This document shows, piece by piece, positions 48,391 to 57,197 of a stretch of 64,000 nt of DNA. The stretch is from Pseudomonas sp. Root71. Lineage in GTDB: Bacteria; Pseudomonadota; Gammaproteobacteria; Pseudomonadales; Pseudomonadaceae. The notes under the pieces are model-generated. The model worked only from the letters and a program-made list of their open reading frames with translations, did no database searches and was not told where the DNA came from. The stretch lies in contig NZ_LMHY01000001.1 of assembly GCF_001429045.1 (NCBI RefSeq), forward strand, positions 2,888 through 66,887, written 5' to 3'. A program made the translations under genes and the position numbers. The stretch's first letter is position 1; every line of letters begins with the position of its first letter.

Positions 48391-48942
48391 TCAGCCGCCA
48401 GTGTTTACAGCTACCGGTGGATGTCGGGCGGTGATATCGAACAGCGTGTAAGACAGCGTCAGGTGCTTCACATCCTTGGGCATGTCACGGTCAACGATGA
48501 AACGTACCGGCATCTCGATCCGCTGACCGGGCTGCAGCACTTGCTGGGTAAAGCAGAAACATTCGGTCTTGTGGAAGTACGCCGCCGCATTGCTGGGCGC
48601 GATGCTCGGCACGGCCTGGGCACTCATCGGCTTATCGGTGGGGTTGTGGGCGATGAAGATCATCTCGTTCACCGCCCCCGGGTTCGCGGTCAATTCATCA
48701 TGTTTGGGGTAAAAGTCCCACGGCATGTCGGCGGTGTTGGTCGACAGAAACTGCACGCGCACCTGCCGCGAGGTGTCGACCGTTTGCTCACCCTCGTACT
48801 GCCCGCCGGTCTTGCCATTGATGCCGAAGGCCTTGCACATCACGTCGTAGATCGGCACCAGGGCAAAGCCAAACACAAACATCGCCACCACCACGGTCAG
48901 CAGGCGCGTGACCAGTTTTTTCATCGAAATCGAGTCAGCCAT
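48391..48942 (-). CDS. ctaG: Cytochrome c oxidase assembly protein CtaG/Cox11
   Basis: A 183-residue protein with one N-terminal helix and a periplasmic Ig-like domain. The copper motif is CFCF in HKTECFCFTQQVLQPGQ with another Cys in DVMCKAFG. It delivers copper to CuB in subunit I. The start MADSISMKKL at 48942 is chosen over a frame starting upstream in the REP element. Confidence 0.94.
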   Translation of the reverse strand: MADSISMKKLVTRLLTVVVAMFVFGFALVPIYDVMCKAFGINGKTGGQYEGEQTVDTSRQVRVQFLSTNTADMPWDFYPKHDELTANPGAVNEMIFIAHNPTDKPMSAQAVPSIAPSNAAAYFHKTECFCFTQQVLQPGQRIEMPVRFIVDRDMPKDVKHLTLSYTLFDITARHPPVAVNTGG

Positions 48943-48967
48943 GGGCCAAGCCCTCCACACAGAACTC

Positions 48968-49047
48968 TGTGGGAGCGGGCTTGCCCGCGATAGCGGCCTG
49001 CCCGACACACCGCGTCGCATGCATCGCAGGCAAGCCAGCTCCCACAG
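48968..49047. repeat. REPIN in the ctaD-ctaG gap
   Basis: Left unit TGTGGGAGCGGGCTTGCCCG plus CGA on the plus strand, and an inverted right unit ending GGCAAGCCAGCTCCCACA, with about 38 bases between. It lies inside the cox operon and adds a strong hairpin between subunit I and the assembly gene. Confidence 0.9.
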
Positions 49048-49059
49048 GACCGAGGCGTT

Positions 49060-50652
49060 TCATTTCACTTCCGGCGGTGTGGTGAAGGTGTGATACGGCG
49101 CCGGTGACGGAATGCTCCACTCCAGGCCTTCAGCCCCATCCCATGGCTTGGCCGGTGCTGGCGGGCCGCCGCGAATGGTCTTGATCACGATGAACAGGAA
49201 GAAGATCTGCGTGGCGCCGAACATGAACGCGCCGATCGACGACACCATGTTGAAGTCGGCGAACTGCAGGTTGTAGTCCGGAATCCGCCGCGGCATGCCC
49301 GCCAACCCCACGAAGTGCATAGGGAAGAAGGCCAGGTTCATGCCGATGAACGACAACCAGAAATGCAGCTTGCCCAGGGTTTCGTCGTACATGTGGCCGG
49401 TCCATTTCGGCATCCAGTAATAGGCCGAGGCGAAGATCCCGAAGATCGCCCCCGGCACCAGCACGTAGTGGAAGTGCGCGACCACGAAGTAGGTGTCCTG
49501 GTACTGGAAGTCCGCCGGGGCGATGGCCAGCATCAACCCGGAGAAACCGCCGATGGAGAACAGGATCACGAACGCCACGGCAAACAGCATCGGCGTCTCG
49601 AACGTCAGCGAGCCCTGCCACATGGTGCTGGCCCAGTTGAACACCTTCACGCCTGTCGGCACCGCGATCAACAGCGTGGCGTACATGAAGAACAACTCGC
49701 CCACCAGCGGAATGCCAACCACGAACATGTGGTGCGCCCAGACGATGAACGACAGGAACGCGATACTCGCCGTGGCGTAGACCATCGAGGTGTAGCCGAA
49801 CAACGGCTTGCGCGAAAAGGCCGGAATGATCGAGCTGACGGCGCCAAAGGCCGGCAGGATCATGATGTACACCTCGGGGTGACCGAAGAACCAGAATACA
49901 TGCTGGAACAGCACCGGGTCTCCGCCACCGGCGGCACTGAAGAAACTGGTGCCGAAGTGGATGTCCATCAGCATCATCGTCACGCAACCGGCCAGTACCG
50001 GCATCACCGCGATCAGCAGGAACGCGGTGATCAGCCAGGTCCAGACGAACAACGGCATTTTCATCAGCGTCATGCCGGGGGCGCGCAGGTTGAGGATGGT
50101 GGCGATCACGTTGATCGCCCCCATGATCGAACTGATCCCCATCAAGTGGATGGCGAAGATGAAGAAGGTCACGCTTTCCGGCGCGTAGGTCGTCGACAGC
50201 GGCGCGTAGAACGTCCAGCCGAAGTTCGGCCCGCCACCGGGGGTGAACAGGGTCGATACCAGCAGCAGGAACGCCGCGGGCAACAGCCAGAAGCTGAAGT
50301 TGTTCATGCGCGGCAGGGCCATGTCCGGCGCGCCGATCATCAGCGGGATCATCCAGTTGGCGAGGCCGACGAAGGCCGGCATCACCGCACCGAAGACCAT
50401 CACCAGGCCGTGCATGGTGGTCATCTGGTTGAAAAATTCCGGCTGGACGATCTGCAGCCCCGGCTGGAACAGCTCGGCGCGAATCACCATCGCGAACGAA
50501 CCGCCAAGCAGGAACATGGAGAACGCAAACCACAGGTACAGCGTACCGATGTCCTTGTGGTTGGTGGTCAGCACCCAGCGCATCAGGCCTTTGGCGGGGC
50601 CGTGGGCGTGGTCGGTGGCGGTATGAACATGTTCATCGATTACAGCAGTCAT
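49060..50652 (-). CDS. ctaD: Cytochrome c oxidase subunit I (aa3 type)
   Basis: A 530-residue heme-copper oxidase core with twelve helices. Ligands: heme a H in TTMHGLVMVFG, CuB histidine with tyrosine in FWFFGHPEVYIMILPAFG, then HHMFVVG, and the heme a3/a histidines in VVAHFHYVLVPGA. The D-channel motif is GLANWMIPLMIGAPDMALPRMNN. It reduces oxygen to water and pumps protons. Upstream of it is coxB, downstream the REPIN and ctaG. Confidence 0.97.
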   Translation of the reverse strand: MTAVIDEHVHTATDHAHGPAKGLMRWVLTTNHKDIGTLYLWFAFSMFLLGGSFAMVIRAELFQPGLQIVQPEFFNQMTTMHGLVMVFGAVMPAFVGLANWMIPLMIGAPDMALPRMNNFSFWLLPAAFLLLVSTLFTPGGGPNFGWTFYAPLSTTYAPESVTFFIFAIHLMGISSIMGAINVIATILNLRAPGMTLMKMPLFVWTWLITAFLLIAVMPVLAGCVTMMLMDIHFGTSFFSAAGGGDPVLFQHVFWFFGHPEVYIMILPAFGAVSSIIPAFSRKPLFGYTSMVYATASIAFLSFIVWAHHMFVVGIPLVGELFFMYATLLIAVPTGVKVFNWASTMWQGSLTFETPMLFAVAFVILFSIGGFSGLMLAIAPADFQYQDTYFVVAHFHYVLVPGAIFGIFASAYYWMPKWTGHMYDETLGKLHFWLSFIGMNLAFFPMHFVGLAGMPRRIPDYNLQFADFNMVSSIGAFMFGATQIFFLFIVIKTIRGGPPAPAKPWDGAEGLEWSIPSPAPYHTFTTPPEVK

Positions 50653-50734
50653 GTCCTGTCTCCTGCAAACAGATGGGCTGGGCAGGCCGGGGTGCGTAGC
50701 CCCGACCGGTTCCGTAGGTGCGCAATAGACCGGG

Positions 50735-51862
50735 TCATTTGCTTTCCGCCTGTTTCAGCTCCAGCACTTCTTTAGGCGTGACCATGTCGCCCTTGTTGTT
50801 GCCCCAGGCGTTACGTTCATAGGTCACGACTGCCGCGATATCGACTTCCGAGAGTTGTTTGCCGAATGCGGCCATGGCGGTGCCAGGCTTGCCGTGGAAG
50901 ACAATGCTCAGGTGAGCATCTTTCGGCCCGGTGGCGATCTTCGAGCCCTTGAGCGCCGGGAACATCGGCGGCAGGCCCTGGCCTTCGGCCTGGTGACAGG
51001 CCACACAGGTGGTGTGATAGACCTTGTCGCCGCGATCCTTGAGCTCGTCGAGAGTCCATTCCTTGCTGGTCAGCTCTTTGAGCTGCGCGGCTTCGGTCTT
51101 GCGTTCGGCCAGCCATGTTTCGTAATCGGCCTTTTCCTTGACCTCGACCACGGTCGGCATGAAGCCGTGATCCTTGCCGCACAACTCGGCGCACTGGCCA
51201 CGGTAGATGCCGGGCTTGTCGACGCGGGTCCAGGCTTCATTGACGAACCCGGGAATCGCATCGCGCTTGACCGCGAAAGCCGGCACCCACCAGGAGTGGA
51301 TGACGTCGGCGGAGGTCACCAGGAAGCGCACCTTGGCGCCGACCGGCAGCACCAATGGCTTGTCGACTTCGAGCAGGTAATGCTCGCCCTTGGCTTCCTT
51401 GTTGTGGATTTGATCCTGGGGAGTGGTCAGGTTGCTGAAGAACTCGACGTCCTGGCCCAGGTACTTGTAGTGCCACTTCCACTGGTAGCCGGTGATCTGG
51501 ATATCGATTTCCGGCTCGCTGGCGTCGTACATCTTGATCAGGGTCGCGGTAGCGGGAATCGCCATGGCCACCAGGATCAGGAAGGGCACGATGGTCCAGA
51601 GGATTTCGACGGTGGTGCTTTCATGAAATTTGGCGGCCACCTGCCCGGTCGAGCGGCGGTGGAGAATCATCGACCAGAACATGGCACCAAATACGATGAT
51701 GCCGATCACCACACAGATCCAGAAAATGATCATGTGCAGGTCGAATACTGCGTGACTGATTTCAGTCGCTCCAGGCGCCATATTCACAGTCCAGGCCGCT
51801 TGTGCCTGACTGAAAATCGACCACAACAGGAGGCCCATCCAGACATGTGGATGTCGCATCAT
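50735..51862 (-). CDS. coxB: Cytochrome c oxidase subunit II with fused cytochrome c domain
   Basis: A 375-residue caa3-like subunit II. Signal sequence, two helices (about 38-65 and 86-110), then the CuA domain with H189 (VIHSWWVP), C224-AEL-C228, H232 and M235. The C-terminal cytochrome c has C286-V-A-C-H290 and methionine in PPMFPAL or AMAAFG. It receives electrons from cytochrome c. First gene of the oxidase operon on the minus strand. Confidence 0.97.
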   Translation of the reverse strand: MMRHPHVWMGLLLWSIFSQAQAAWTVNMAPGATEISHAVFDLHMIIFWICVVIGIIVFGAMFWSMILHRRSTGQVAAKFHESTTVEILWTIVPFLILVAMAIPATATLIKMYDASEPEIDIQITGYQWKWHYKYLGQDVEFFSNLTTPQDQIHNKEAKGEHYLLEVDKPLVLPVGAKVRFLVTSADVIHSWWVPAFAVKRDAIPGFVNEAWTRVDKPGIYRGQCAELCGKDHGFMPTVVEVKEKADYETWLAERKTEAAQLKELTSKEWTLDELKDRGDKVYHTTCVACHQAEGQGLPPMFPALKGSKIATGPKDAHLSIVFHGKPGTAMAAFGKQLSEVDIAAVVTYERNAWGNNKGDMVTPKEVLELKQAESK

Positions 51863-52231
51863 TGCGGGTTCCCCTTATCGTTCTTGTTATCCCGCCGGCT
51901 TTCACCTGCGGCAAGGGAGCGGCTGCATCAGACTACGAACTTGAGCACCGGGCCTTGCTGCATATGCAGTCGGGCGTCATCAGCTAACTCCATTCCACCC
52001 CGAGTATAGACAGCGACTCTCACCTCGCAATGCGAAGGCGTAAATGATCTGAAACAGCATTAACTTGCGTTGCAGGGCACGAATGGAGAAGGATGCAGAC
52101 GAGTGGTGGCAAACCGATATAACGGGGCCGTCTCAAGGATGAAATAATTATGACAAATGCGTCTTAGCATTTTTCGTAAGCCAGCTAAGTTATGTCTTCC
52201 CTATTTCATTGCCTTGTTTCCTGGAGTTTTC
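51863..52231. promoter_or_regulatory. Divergent region upstream of coxB with RpoS-like -10
   Basis: A 369-base gap between coxB and the plus-strand hypothetical gene. On the minus strand, CTATACT lies at 52009 to 52003 and matches the RpoS -10 extended core. The aa3 oxidase of P. aeruginosa is known to be starvation and RpoS dependent. The right part is AT-rich and includes AATGC-n5-GCATT (about 52156-52171). No gene is seen. Confidence 0.55.
52003..52009 (-). promoter_or_regulatory. Candidate RpoS -10 element of the cox operon
   Basis: CTATACT on the minus strand, about 140 bases upstream of coxB, with the C at the -13 position that favours RpoS. The -35 is not obvious, as is usual for RpoS. 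Confidence 0.45.
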
Positions 52232-52882
52232 ATGAACACCGCCGCATTGCGCGAGCAGATCCAAAAAGCCCAACAACACGAAGCCCAGACCGGCCTGCTG
52301 ACGCGTCAGCTGGAAAGTAAGCTGCCTCATCTGCACCCGGCGATCCAATTGCCGGAGGCCGATACCAACGGCGTACTGACGCGATTTGTCGCCGCCTACA
52401 TCGAAGAAGTGCCCGATCTGCTGGATGCAGCCAATGAAGTCGCAAGGGAAGCGGGCATTGAGTCACAGATCAAACCGGTGCTGAGTATCGCCGAGCAGTA
52501 CTTCCTCCAGCCGCCAGCCATCATGGCCGGCCATGTCGGGCTCGACAGCCTGCTGGATGAAGCTTACCTGGCGCACCGGTTTGTCGAAGAGGTCAACGAC
52601 CTGTACATCAAGCATTTCGGCCAGCCACTGATCCCTTTGGACATGACTGTCGCCAACCTGATTGCTCACCAATTGATCGGTGAGGAATTTGCCAACCAAC
52701 TGGACGAAGTGGTGCATCACACCATTGACGAGATGCTCAACGACGAAAGTTTCGCACTGGAGTCGGTGGAAGCCTACCGTGACAAACTCAATAGCCCGGA
52801 CACCGGTGCCGCGTGGAAACGCTGGCCGTGCATGTCCCGCCGTTTGGGCGTAGGCCTGGAACTGGATCAGCCGGCGGCTTGA
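52232..52882 (+). CDS. Conserved hypothetical protein divergent from coxB
   Basis: A 216-residue acidic, all-helical, soluble protein, MNTAALREQIQKAQQHEAQTGLLTRQLESKLPHLHPAIQLP... No signal peptide or known motif; acidic surface helices (HHTIDEMLNDESFALESVEAYRDKLN). Conserved between coxB and the SulP gene in Pseudomonas (PAO1 PA0104 in place). CTGGAG 8 bases before the ATG fixes the start. No function can be proposed beyond its neighbourhood. Confidence 0.85.
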   Translation: MNTAALREQIQKAQQHEAQTGLLTRQLESKLPHLHPAIQLPEADTNGVLTRFVAAYIEEVPDLLDAANEVAREAGIESQIKPVLSIAEQYFLQPPAIMAGHVGLDSLLDEAYLAHRFVEEVNDLYIKHFGQPLIPLDMTVANLIAHQLIGEEFANQLDEVVHHTIDEMLNDESFALESVEAYRDKLNSPDTGAAWKRWPCMSRRLGVGLELDQPAA

Positions 52883-52904
52883 TCCACCGGTAAACACAAT
52901 CCCC

Positions 52905-52932
52905 TGTGGGAGCGAGCTTGCTCGCTCCCACA
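52905..52932. repeat. Single REP palindrome after the hypothetical gene
   Basis: TGTGGGAGCGAGC-TT-GCTCGCTCCCACA, 13-bp perfect arms, between two convergent genes; terminator-like for both. Confidence 0.85.
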
Positions 52933-52939
52933 TTGGGCT

Positions 52940-54466
52940 TCAGCCAGCCGCACCTATGCCCGTGTTGGTACGAACCCTGCCTTCGAGTCTGCGCTTCAAC
53001 CCCCGCGATTCAATCAACAGCTTCGAACCCTTGGCCGCATTCGCCCGGCCCCATTCCTCCAGCAGTTCCAGACACGAGTGATCGATGTAGCTCAGGTTAT
53101 TGAGCGGCACATGCACCGTCACGCCTGGTGGAATACTGCCCAGCACCTGGGTCAGCGCCGGCACTTTGAGGAAGGTCGCCGCGCCCACCAGGCGCAATTC
53201 CATTTCCCCTTCCTGCGGCAGGTCGATCAGGCTGATTTTCAACCGCGAAGCTTTCAGCGCCAGCTTCACCAGCGTCAGGCCGAAGCCAATCAACACGCCG
53301 GTCAGCAGGTCCGTGAAAACAATGGCGAGCGCGGTTGCCGCATAGGTGAACATCGGCGCCCGACCGTACCGACCCAAACCACGGAAGACCTTGAGATCCA
53401 CCAGCTTGAAACCGGTGTAAACCAGCACACCCGCCAGGCTCGCCACCGGAATGCTTTGCAGCACGCTGGACAGCAACAGCACGAACGCCAACAACCACAG
53501 GCCGTGGAAAATGGTCGAAAACCGCGTGGTTGCGCCGGCCTGAACATTCGCCGAACTGCGCACGATAACGCCGGTCATCGGCAACGCCCCAAGCAGGCCA
53601 CACAGCATGTTGCCGATACCTTGCGCCGACAATTCCCGGTCGAAGTCCGAGCGCTGACCACTGTGCATGCGATCAACCGCGGCAGCTGAGAGCAGGGTTT
53701 CGGCACTGGCGATGAAGGCCACCGCAAACGCCGCGATCAGTAAAGCCGGATCAGCCAGGTTGAGCAGATCCGCTGGCTTTAGCCAGTCGATGGCCTCCGT
53801 CAGGTTGGCCGGTACCTCGACCCGCTTGACCTGCAACGCCAGCATCAGACTGGCAAGCGTGGCCAGACCGACGCCGAGTAGCGCGCCAGGAACGAAGCGC
53901 AGGGATTGCGGACGGAATTTCTCCCACAGCCACATGACGGCGATCGTCGACAAACCGAGCAACCCGGCTTGCCAGCCAAACGAGGGCAACGCCTGGGCCA
54001 TCGCCGCCGGGAAGGCCGCCAGGTTATCCAGGCCCGAGGGCTTGGGCACGGCATCCAGCATTACATGCACCTGAGACAGGATGATCAGCACACCAATCCC
54101 GGCCAGCATGCCGTACACCACCGCGGGTGCCGTCACCCGAAACCAGCAGCCCAGCTTCAAACGGCCAGCCACCAGTTGCAGCAAACCCGCCAACAACAGA
54201 ATGGGCCCGAGCATGGCGATACCGTGTTGGCGAACCAGTTCGAATACCAGAACGGCCAGGCCCGCCGCCGGACCGCTGACTTGTAGCGGCGAGCCGGCCA
54301 ACCAACCGACCACCAGACCACCGATGATGCCGGTGATCAGTCCTTTGGCCGGCGGTAGCCCCGAGGCAATCGCGATGCCCATGCACAGGGGCAGGGCGAC
54401 CAGAAACACAACCACCGAAGCCAGCAGCTCCCGTGGCAGAACAGCTTTGAGTCGAGCAGCACGCAT
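52940..54466 (-). CDS. SulP family inorganic anion transporter with STAS domain
   Basis: A 508-residue transporter with about twelve helices and a C-terminal STAS domain (PGVTVHVPLNNLSYIDHSCLELLEEWGRANAAKGSKLLIESR). It has the SulP start LKAVLPRELLASVVVFLVALPLCMGIAIASGLPPAKGLITGIIGG. The pairing with a carbonic anhydrase suggests bicarbonate uptake rather than sulfate; this is inference. GGGAG precedes the ATG at 54466; earlier in-frame ATGs at 54496 and 54538 are less likely. Confidence 0.92.
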   Translation of the reverse strand: MRAARLKAVLPRELLASVVVFLVALPLCMGIAIASGLPPAKGLITGIIGGLVVGWLAGSPLQVSGPAAGLAVLVFELVRQHGIAMLGPILLLAGLLQLVAGRLKLGCWFRVTAPAVVYGMLAGIGVLIILSQVHVMLDAVPKPSGLDNLAAFPAAMAQALPSFGWQAGLLGLSTIAVMWLWEKFRPQSLRFVPGALLGVGLATLASLMLALQVKRVEVPANLTEAIDWLKPADLLNLADPALLIAAFAVAFIASAETLLSAAAVDRMHSGQRSDFDRELSAQGIGNMLCGLLGALPMTGVIVRSSANVQAGATTRFSTIFHGLWLLAFVLLLSSVLQSIPVASLAGVLVYTGFKLVDLKVFRGLGRYGRAPMFTYAATALAIVFTDLLTGVLIGFGLTLVKLALKASRLKISLIDLPQEGEMELRLVGAATFLKVPALTQVLGSIPPGVTVHVPLNNLSYIDHSCLELLEEWGRANAAKGSKLLIESRGLKRRLEGRVRTNTGIGAAG

Positions 54467-54556
54467 GGTGAATCTCCCGAAGTTTTCTTCAGGCATGGCA
54501 AAGCCAGGCTGCCTGAACGGCAGCCTCGGCTGAACCACACAACGATTTAGGAGGGT

Positions 54557-55288
54557 TTAGAAGCGCGCTTTGGGCGTCGCCACGGGAATTGGCAGGCTGC
54601 CATTAAGCGGCAGGAAACAGCCTTGATCGGCGTCGTACGCTTTGATTTCGCTGGTTTCGATGTTGTAGACCCAGCCGTGAATAAATAGCTGACCATTGGC
54701 CATGCGCGAGGCCACCGACGGATGGGTGCGCAGATGCTGCAATTGGGCGATCACATTCTCTTCGGTGAGGATGTGCATGCTTTCGCTTTCGCTAGAGCAG
54801 TTGCAGTTCTCCTGCACCATGGTCTTGGCCACTTCGGCATGACGCAGCCAGGCTTTGACCGTGGGCATTTTTTCCAGACTGTCCGGGTTGAGCACCGCGC
54901 GCATGGCGCCGCAGTCGGAATGCCCGCAAATTATGATGTGATGCACTCCCAGCGCCAGTACGGCGTACTCGATGGCCGTGGAAACACCGCCGTTCATTTG
55001 CCCATAAGGCGGCACGACGTTGCCGACGTTACGGGTCACGAACAAGTCGCCGGGGGAGCTCTGGGTAATCAACTCGGGAACAATACGCGAATCGGCGCAG
55101 GCGATGAACATCGCTCGTGGCCGCTGGGCCGTGGCGAGTTTCTTGAAGAGCTCTTCCTGCTGAGGAAAGATCTCATGATGAAAATGCAAAAAGCCGTCAA
55201 CGATATGCTGCAACGCTGCATCGGCGGTTTCGGCCTCGGGTTGGGCTGAAGCCGACGCAGCCAACGGCTGTTTATCCTTGTCACTCAT
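54557..55288 (-). CDS. Beta-class carbonic anhydrase
   Basis: A 243-residue zinc enzyme interconverting CO2 and bicarbonate. Zinc ligands are C64, H123 and C126 with the catalytic dyad D66-R68 in FIACADSRIVPE and IICGHSDCGAM. The N-terminal extension (about 1-25) is Ala/Gln-rich and probably disordered. It is 90 bases upstream of the SulP gene on the same strand, forming a likely operon for inorganic carbon. Confidence 0.95.
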   Translation of the reverse strand: MSDKDKQPLAASASAQPEAETADAALQHIVDGFLHFHHEIFPQQEELFKKLATAQRPRAMFIACADSRIVPELITQSSPGDLFVTRNVGNVVPPYGQMNGGVSTAIEYAVLALGVHHIIICGHSDCGAMRAVLNPDSLEKMPTVKAWLRHAEVAKTMVQENCNCSSESESMHILTEENVIAQLQHLRTHPSVASRMANGQLFIHGWVYNIETSEIKAYDADQGCFLPLNGSLPIPVATPKARF

Positions 55289-55531
55289 CAATTCATCCTC
55301 ATTGGCGGGCTCAGGGAGTCTTCCCGGGTGGTCCGGTGTGAAGCCAGTGGCTGTTAAAAAACATCCAGGCCAAAAATCTCGACCCATCAGTCACTCGATG
55401 AACAAGGTAGCGGCCGAATCTTAATTGAAACTGAATAAAACGCTCTGGAATGCGTGTTCCAAGTCACAAAAAACGTGACCAGCCTAAGGCGTGAGCGCGA
55501 TCTTCAGTACTCAACCATAGGCCAATTGTCC

Positions 55532-56590
55532 TCAAATCAACGACATTTGGCGACCAGGCGGACAAAAGGCATTGCAGTCCAGGTCAAAGCCTTCCCGGCG
55601 ATTGAGCCCCAGGCGCTTGATGGTTTTGGCAAAGCGCTGTGCCAGCAGGTCGGCGAAGGGGCCTTCACCACGCATTCGAGCACCAAAGCGGCTGTCGTAG
55701 AGTTCACCGCCACGGCTCTGGCGAATCAGGCTCAGCACATGCGCCGCCCGCTGCGGATAGTGGGCGCCCAGCCATTCTTCGAACAGCGGCGCCACTTCCA
55801 GCGGCAGGCGCAACATCATGTAGGCAGCACTTTGCGCCCCGGCCGCATGGGCCTCGGCGAGCAGGCTTTCGAGTTCGCTGTCGTTGATCATCGGAATCAT
55901 CGGTGAACACAGCACGCCCACCGGAATGCCCGCCTCGCGCATGACCCTGATCGCCCGCAACCGGGCCGTGGGCGCTGCGGCACGGGGCTCGAGGATGCGT
56001 TTGAGTTCGTCATCCAGGGTGGTCAGGCTGATCATTACCGCCACCAGTCTTTGGCTGGCAAGTTCGGTCAGCAGGTCCAGGTCGCGAAGAATCAGCGAGC
56101 CCTTGGTGACGATGGTCACAGGGTGTCGGTAACGCAGGAGTACTTCGAGGGTTTGCCGGGTGATCCTGTATTCACGCTCGATCGGCTGATAGGGATCGGT
56201 GTTGGAACCCAGATTGATCGGTGCGCATTGATAGCCACGTTTGGACAGCTGCTCCTCCAGTACGTCCACGGCGTTGGTCTTGGCGATCAGTTTTGTCTCG
56301 AAATCCAGCCCCGGCGACATGTCCCAATAGGCGTGACTGGGGCGTGCGTAGCAATAGATGCAGCCATGCTCGCAGCCGCGATAGGGATTGATCGAGCGAT
56401 CGAAGGGCAAGTCCGGCGACGTGTTGCGGGTAATGATGGTTTTCGCCGTTTCGATGCGCACCTCGGTGCCCTGTGTGAGCGGTACTTCCTGGTACCAGCC
56501 GTCATCCTCAACCACCGAATGGCTGGGGGCAAAACGGTTGTGCGGGTTGGTTGCGGTGCCGCGGCCGCGAGGGGGTAGTGAAGTGGTCAT
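55532..56590 (-). CDS. Radical SAM protein (PA0069 family, spore photoproduct lyase-like)
   Basis: A 352-residue radical SAM enzyme with the [4Fe-4S] motif C73-EHG-C77-IY-C80 in PYRGCEHGCIYCYARPSHAYWDMSP. Distant members include SplB and Rv2578c-like proteins. It is preceded by a perfect LexA box, so it belongs to the SOS regulon; PAO1 PA0069 was reported LexA-regulated. A DNA repair or nucleic-acid related reaction is plausible but unproven. GAGGG precedes the ATG. Confidence 0.92.
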   Translation of the reverse strand: MTTSLPPRGRGTATNPHNRFAPSHSVVEDDGWYQEVPLTQGTEVRIETAKTIITRNTSPDLPFDRSINPYRGCEHGCIYCYARPSHAYWDMSPGLDFETKLIAKTNAVDVLEEQLSKRGYQCAPINLGSNTDPYQPIEREYRITRQTLEVLLRYRHPVTIVTKGSLILRDLDLLTELASQRLVAVMISLTTLDDELKRILEPRAAAPTARLRAIRVMREAGIPVGVLCSPMIPMINDSELESLLAEAHAAGAQSAAYMMLRLPLEVAPLFEEWLGAHYPQRAAHVLSLIRQSRGGELYDSRFGARMRGEGPFADLLAQRFAKTIKRLGLNRREGFDLDCNAFCPPGRQMSLI

Positions 56591-56606
56591 CGACGGACCC
56601 TCTTGA

Positions 56607-56622
56607 CTGTATATTCATACAG
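56607..56622. promoter_or_regulatory. LexA (SOS) box upstream of the radical SAM gene
   Basis: CTGTATATTCATACAG fits the gammaproteobacterial LexA operator CTG-n10-CAG with the preferred TATA-like arms. It lies 17 bases upstream of the radical SAM start, overlapping the likely promoter. Confidence 0.88.
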
Positions 56623-56809
56623 TACACGAAAGCATCGCTAGCGCCCAGTACCGTTCGGCCTGCGATTCGATGGCAGATCGCTCAGCTGATAATTAACACG
56701 CCAGCCGCAAACTAACGAAACATATAGCGCGTGGCTGAATTCAATACCAAATCGTATATTCACCTCTCCTGCAACGCCACCCACACCTAACCAATAAAAG
56801 GATTTATTG

Positions 56810-57112
56810 ATGTCTTTTTTTAATCAGCGCGGTATCTTCCTCCAACTGATGCAACCGAGCCTTTCGGAGCCCAATACAGTTGTTTCTCTGCAACTGGCAC
56901 GCAAGGAACTAAGCTGGGATGCCGATAACGAAAAGCAAGTTGAAGCACTGGTGGACTCGGTTTTTTTCAACGCCGTTTCCTCTGACGGCGGTAATTCTTT
57001 CAGCATCAGGGTCGTTGGAAAGGATGTAGACGGTGACGGTGACGTCGATGCCGACGACAAAGCCAAGCTACAGGCGCTGGCAAAGGCTTATGCCAGTATC
57101 GTCAATCCCTGA
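56810..57112 (+). CDS. Hypothetical 100-residue protein with an EF-hand/dockerin-like loop
   Basis: A small acidic protein, no signal peptide. Residues 72-83, DVDGDGDVDADD, form a canonical calcium loop (acidic at positions 1, 3, 5, 7, 9, 12, Gly at 6, Val at 8), followed by a helix KAKLQALAKAYASI as in dockerin type I repeats. The N-terminus is FFNQRGIFLQLMQPS. AAGGA at 56798-56802 supports the start. Related in layout to the next gene; AT-richer than the surroundings. No function known. Confidence 0.75.
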   Translation: MSFFNQRGIFLQLMQPSLSEPNTVVSLQLARKELSWDADNEKQVEALVDSVFFNAVSSDGGNSFSIRVVGKDVDGDGDVDADDKAKLQALAKAYASIVNP

Positions 57113-57197
57113 GCCCTGACTTTTCAATCACTGGAAAGCGCTATTGCCGAATGCATGCGGGCTCCCGCATGCATTCCAGACAGCCACGAGGATAAAA

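Noticed and set aside
49315-50775. A 486-codon frame opposite ctaD
   Set aside because: Composition is His/Arg/Asp-rich without hydrophobic core, typical of antisense frames; ctaD is certain.
55454-55906. A 150-codon plus-strand frame at the 3' end of the radical SAM gene
   Set aside because: Mostly antisense to the radical SAM gene, without ribosome site or domain.
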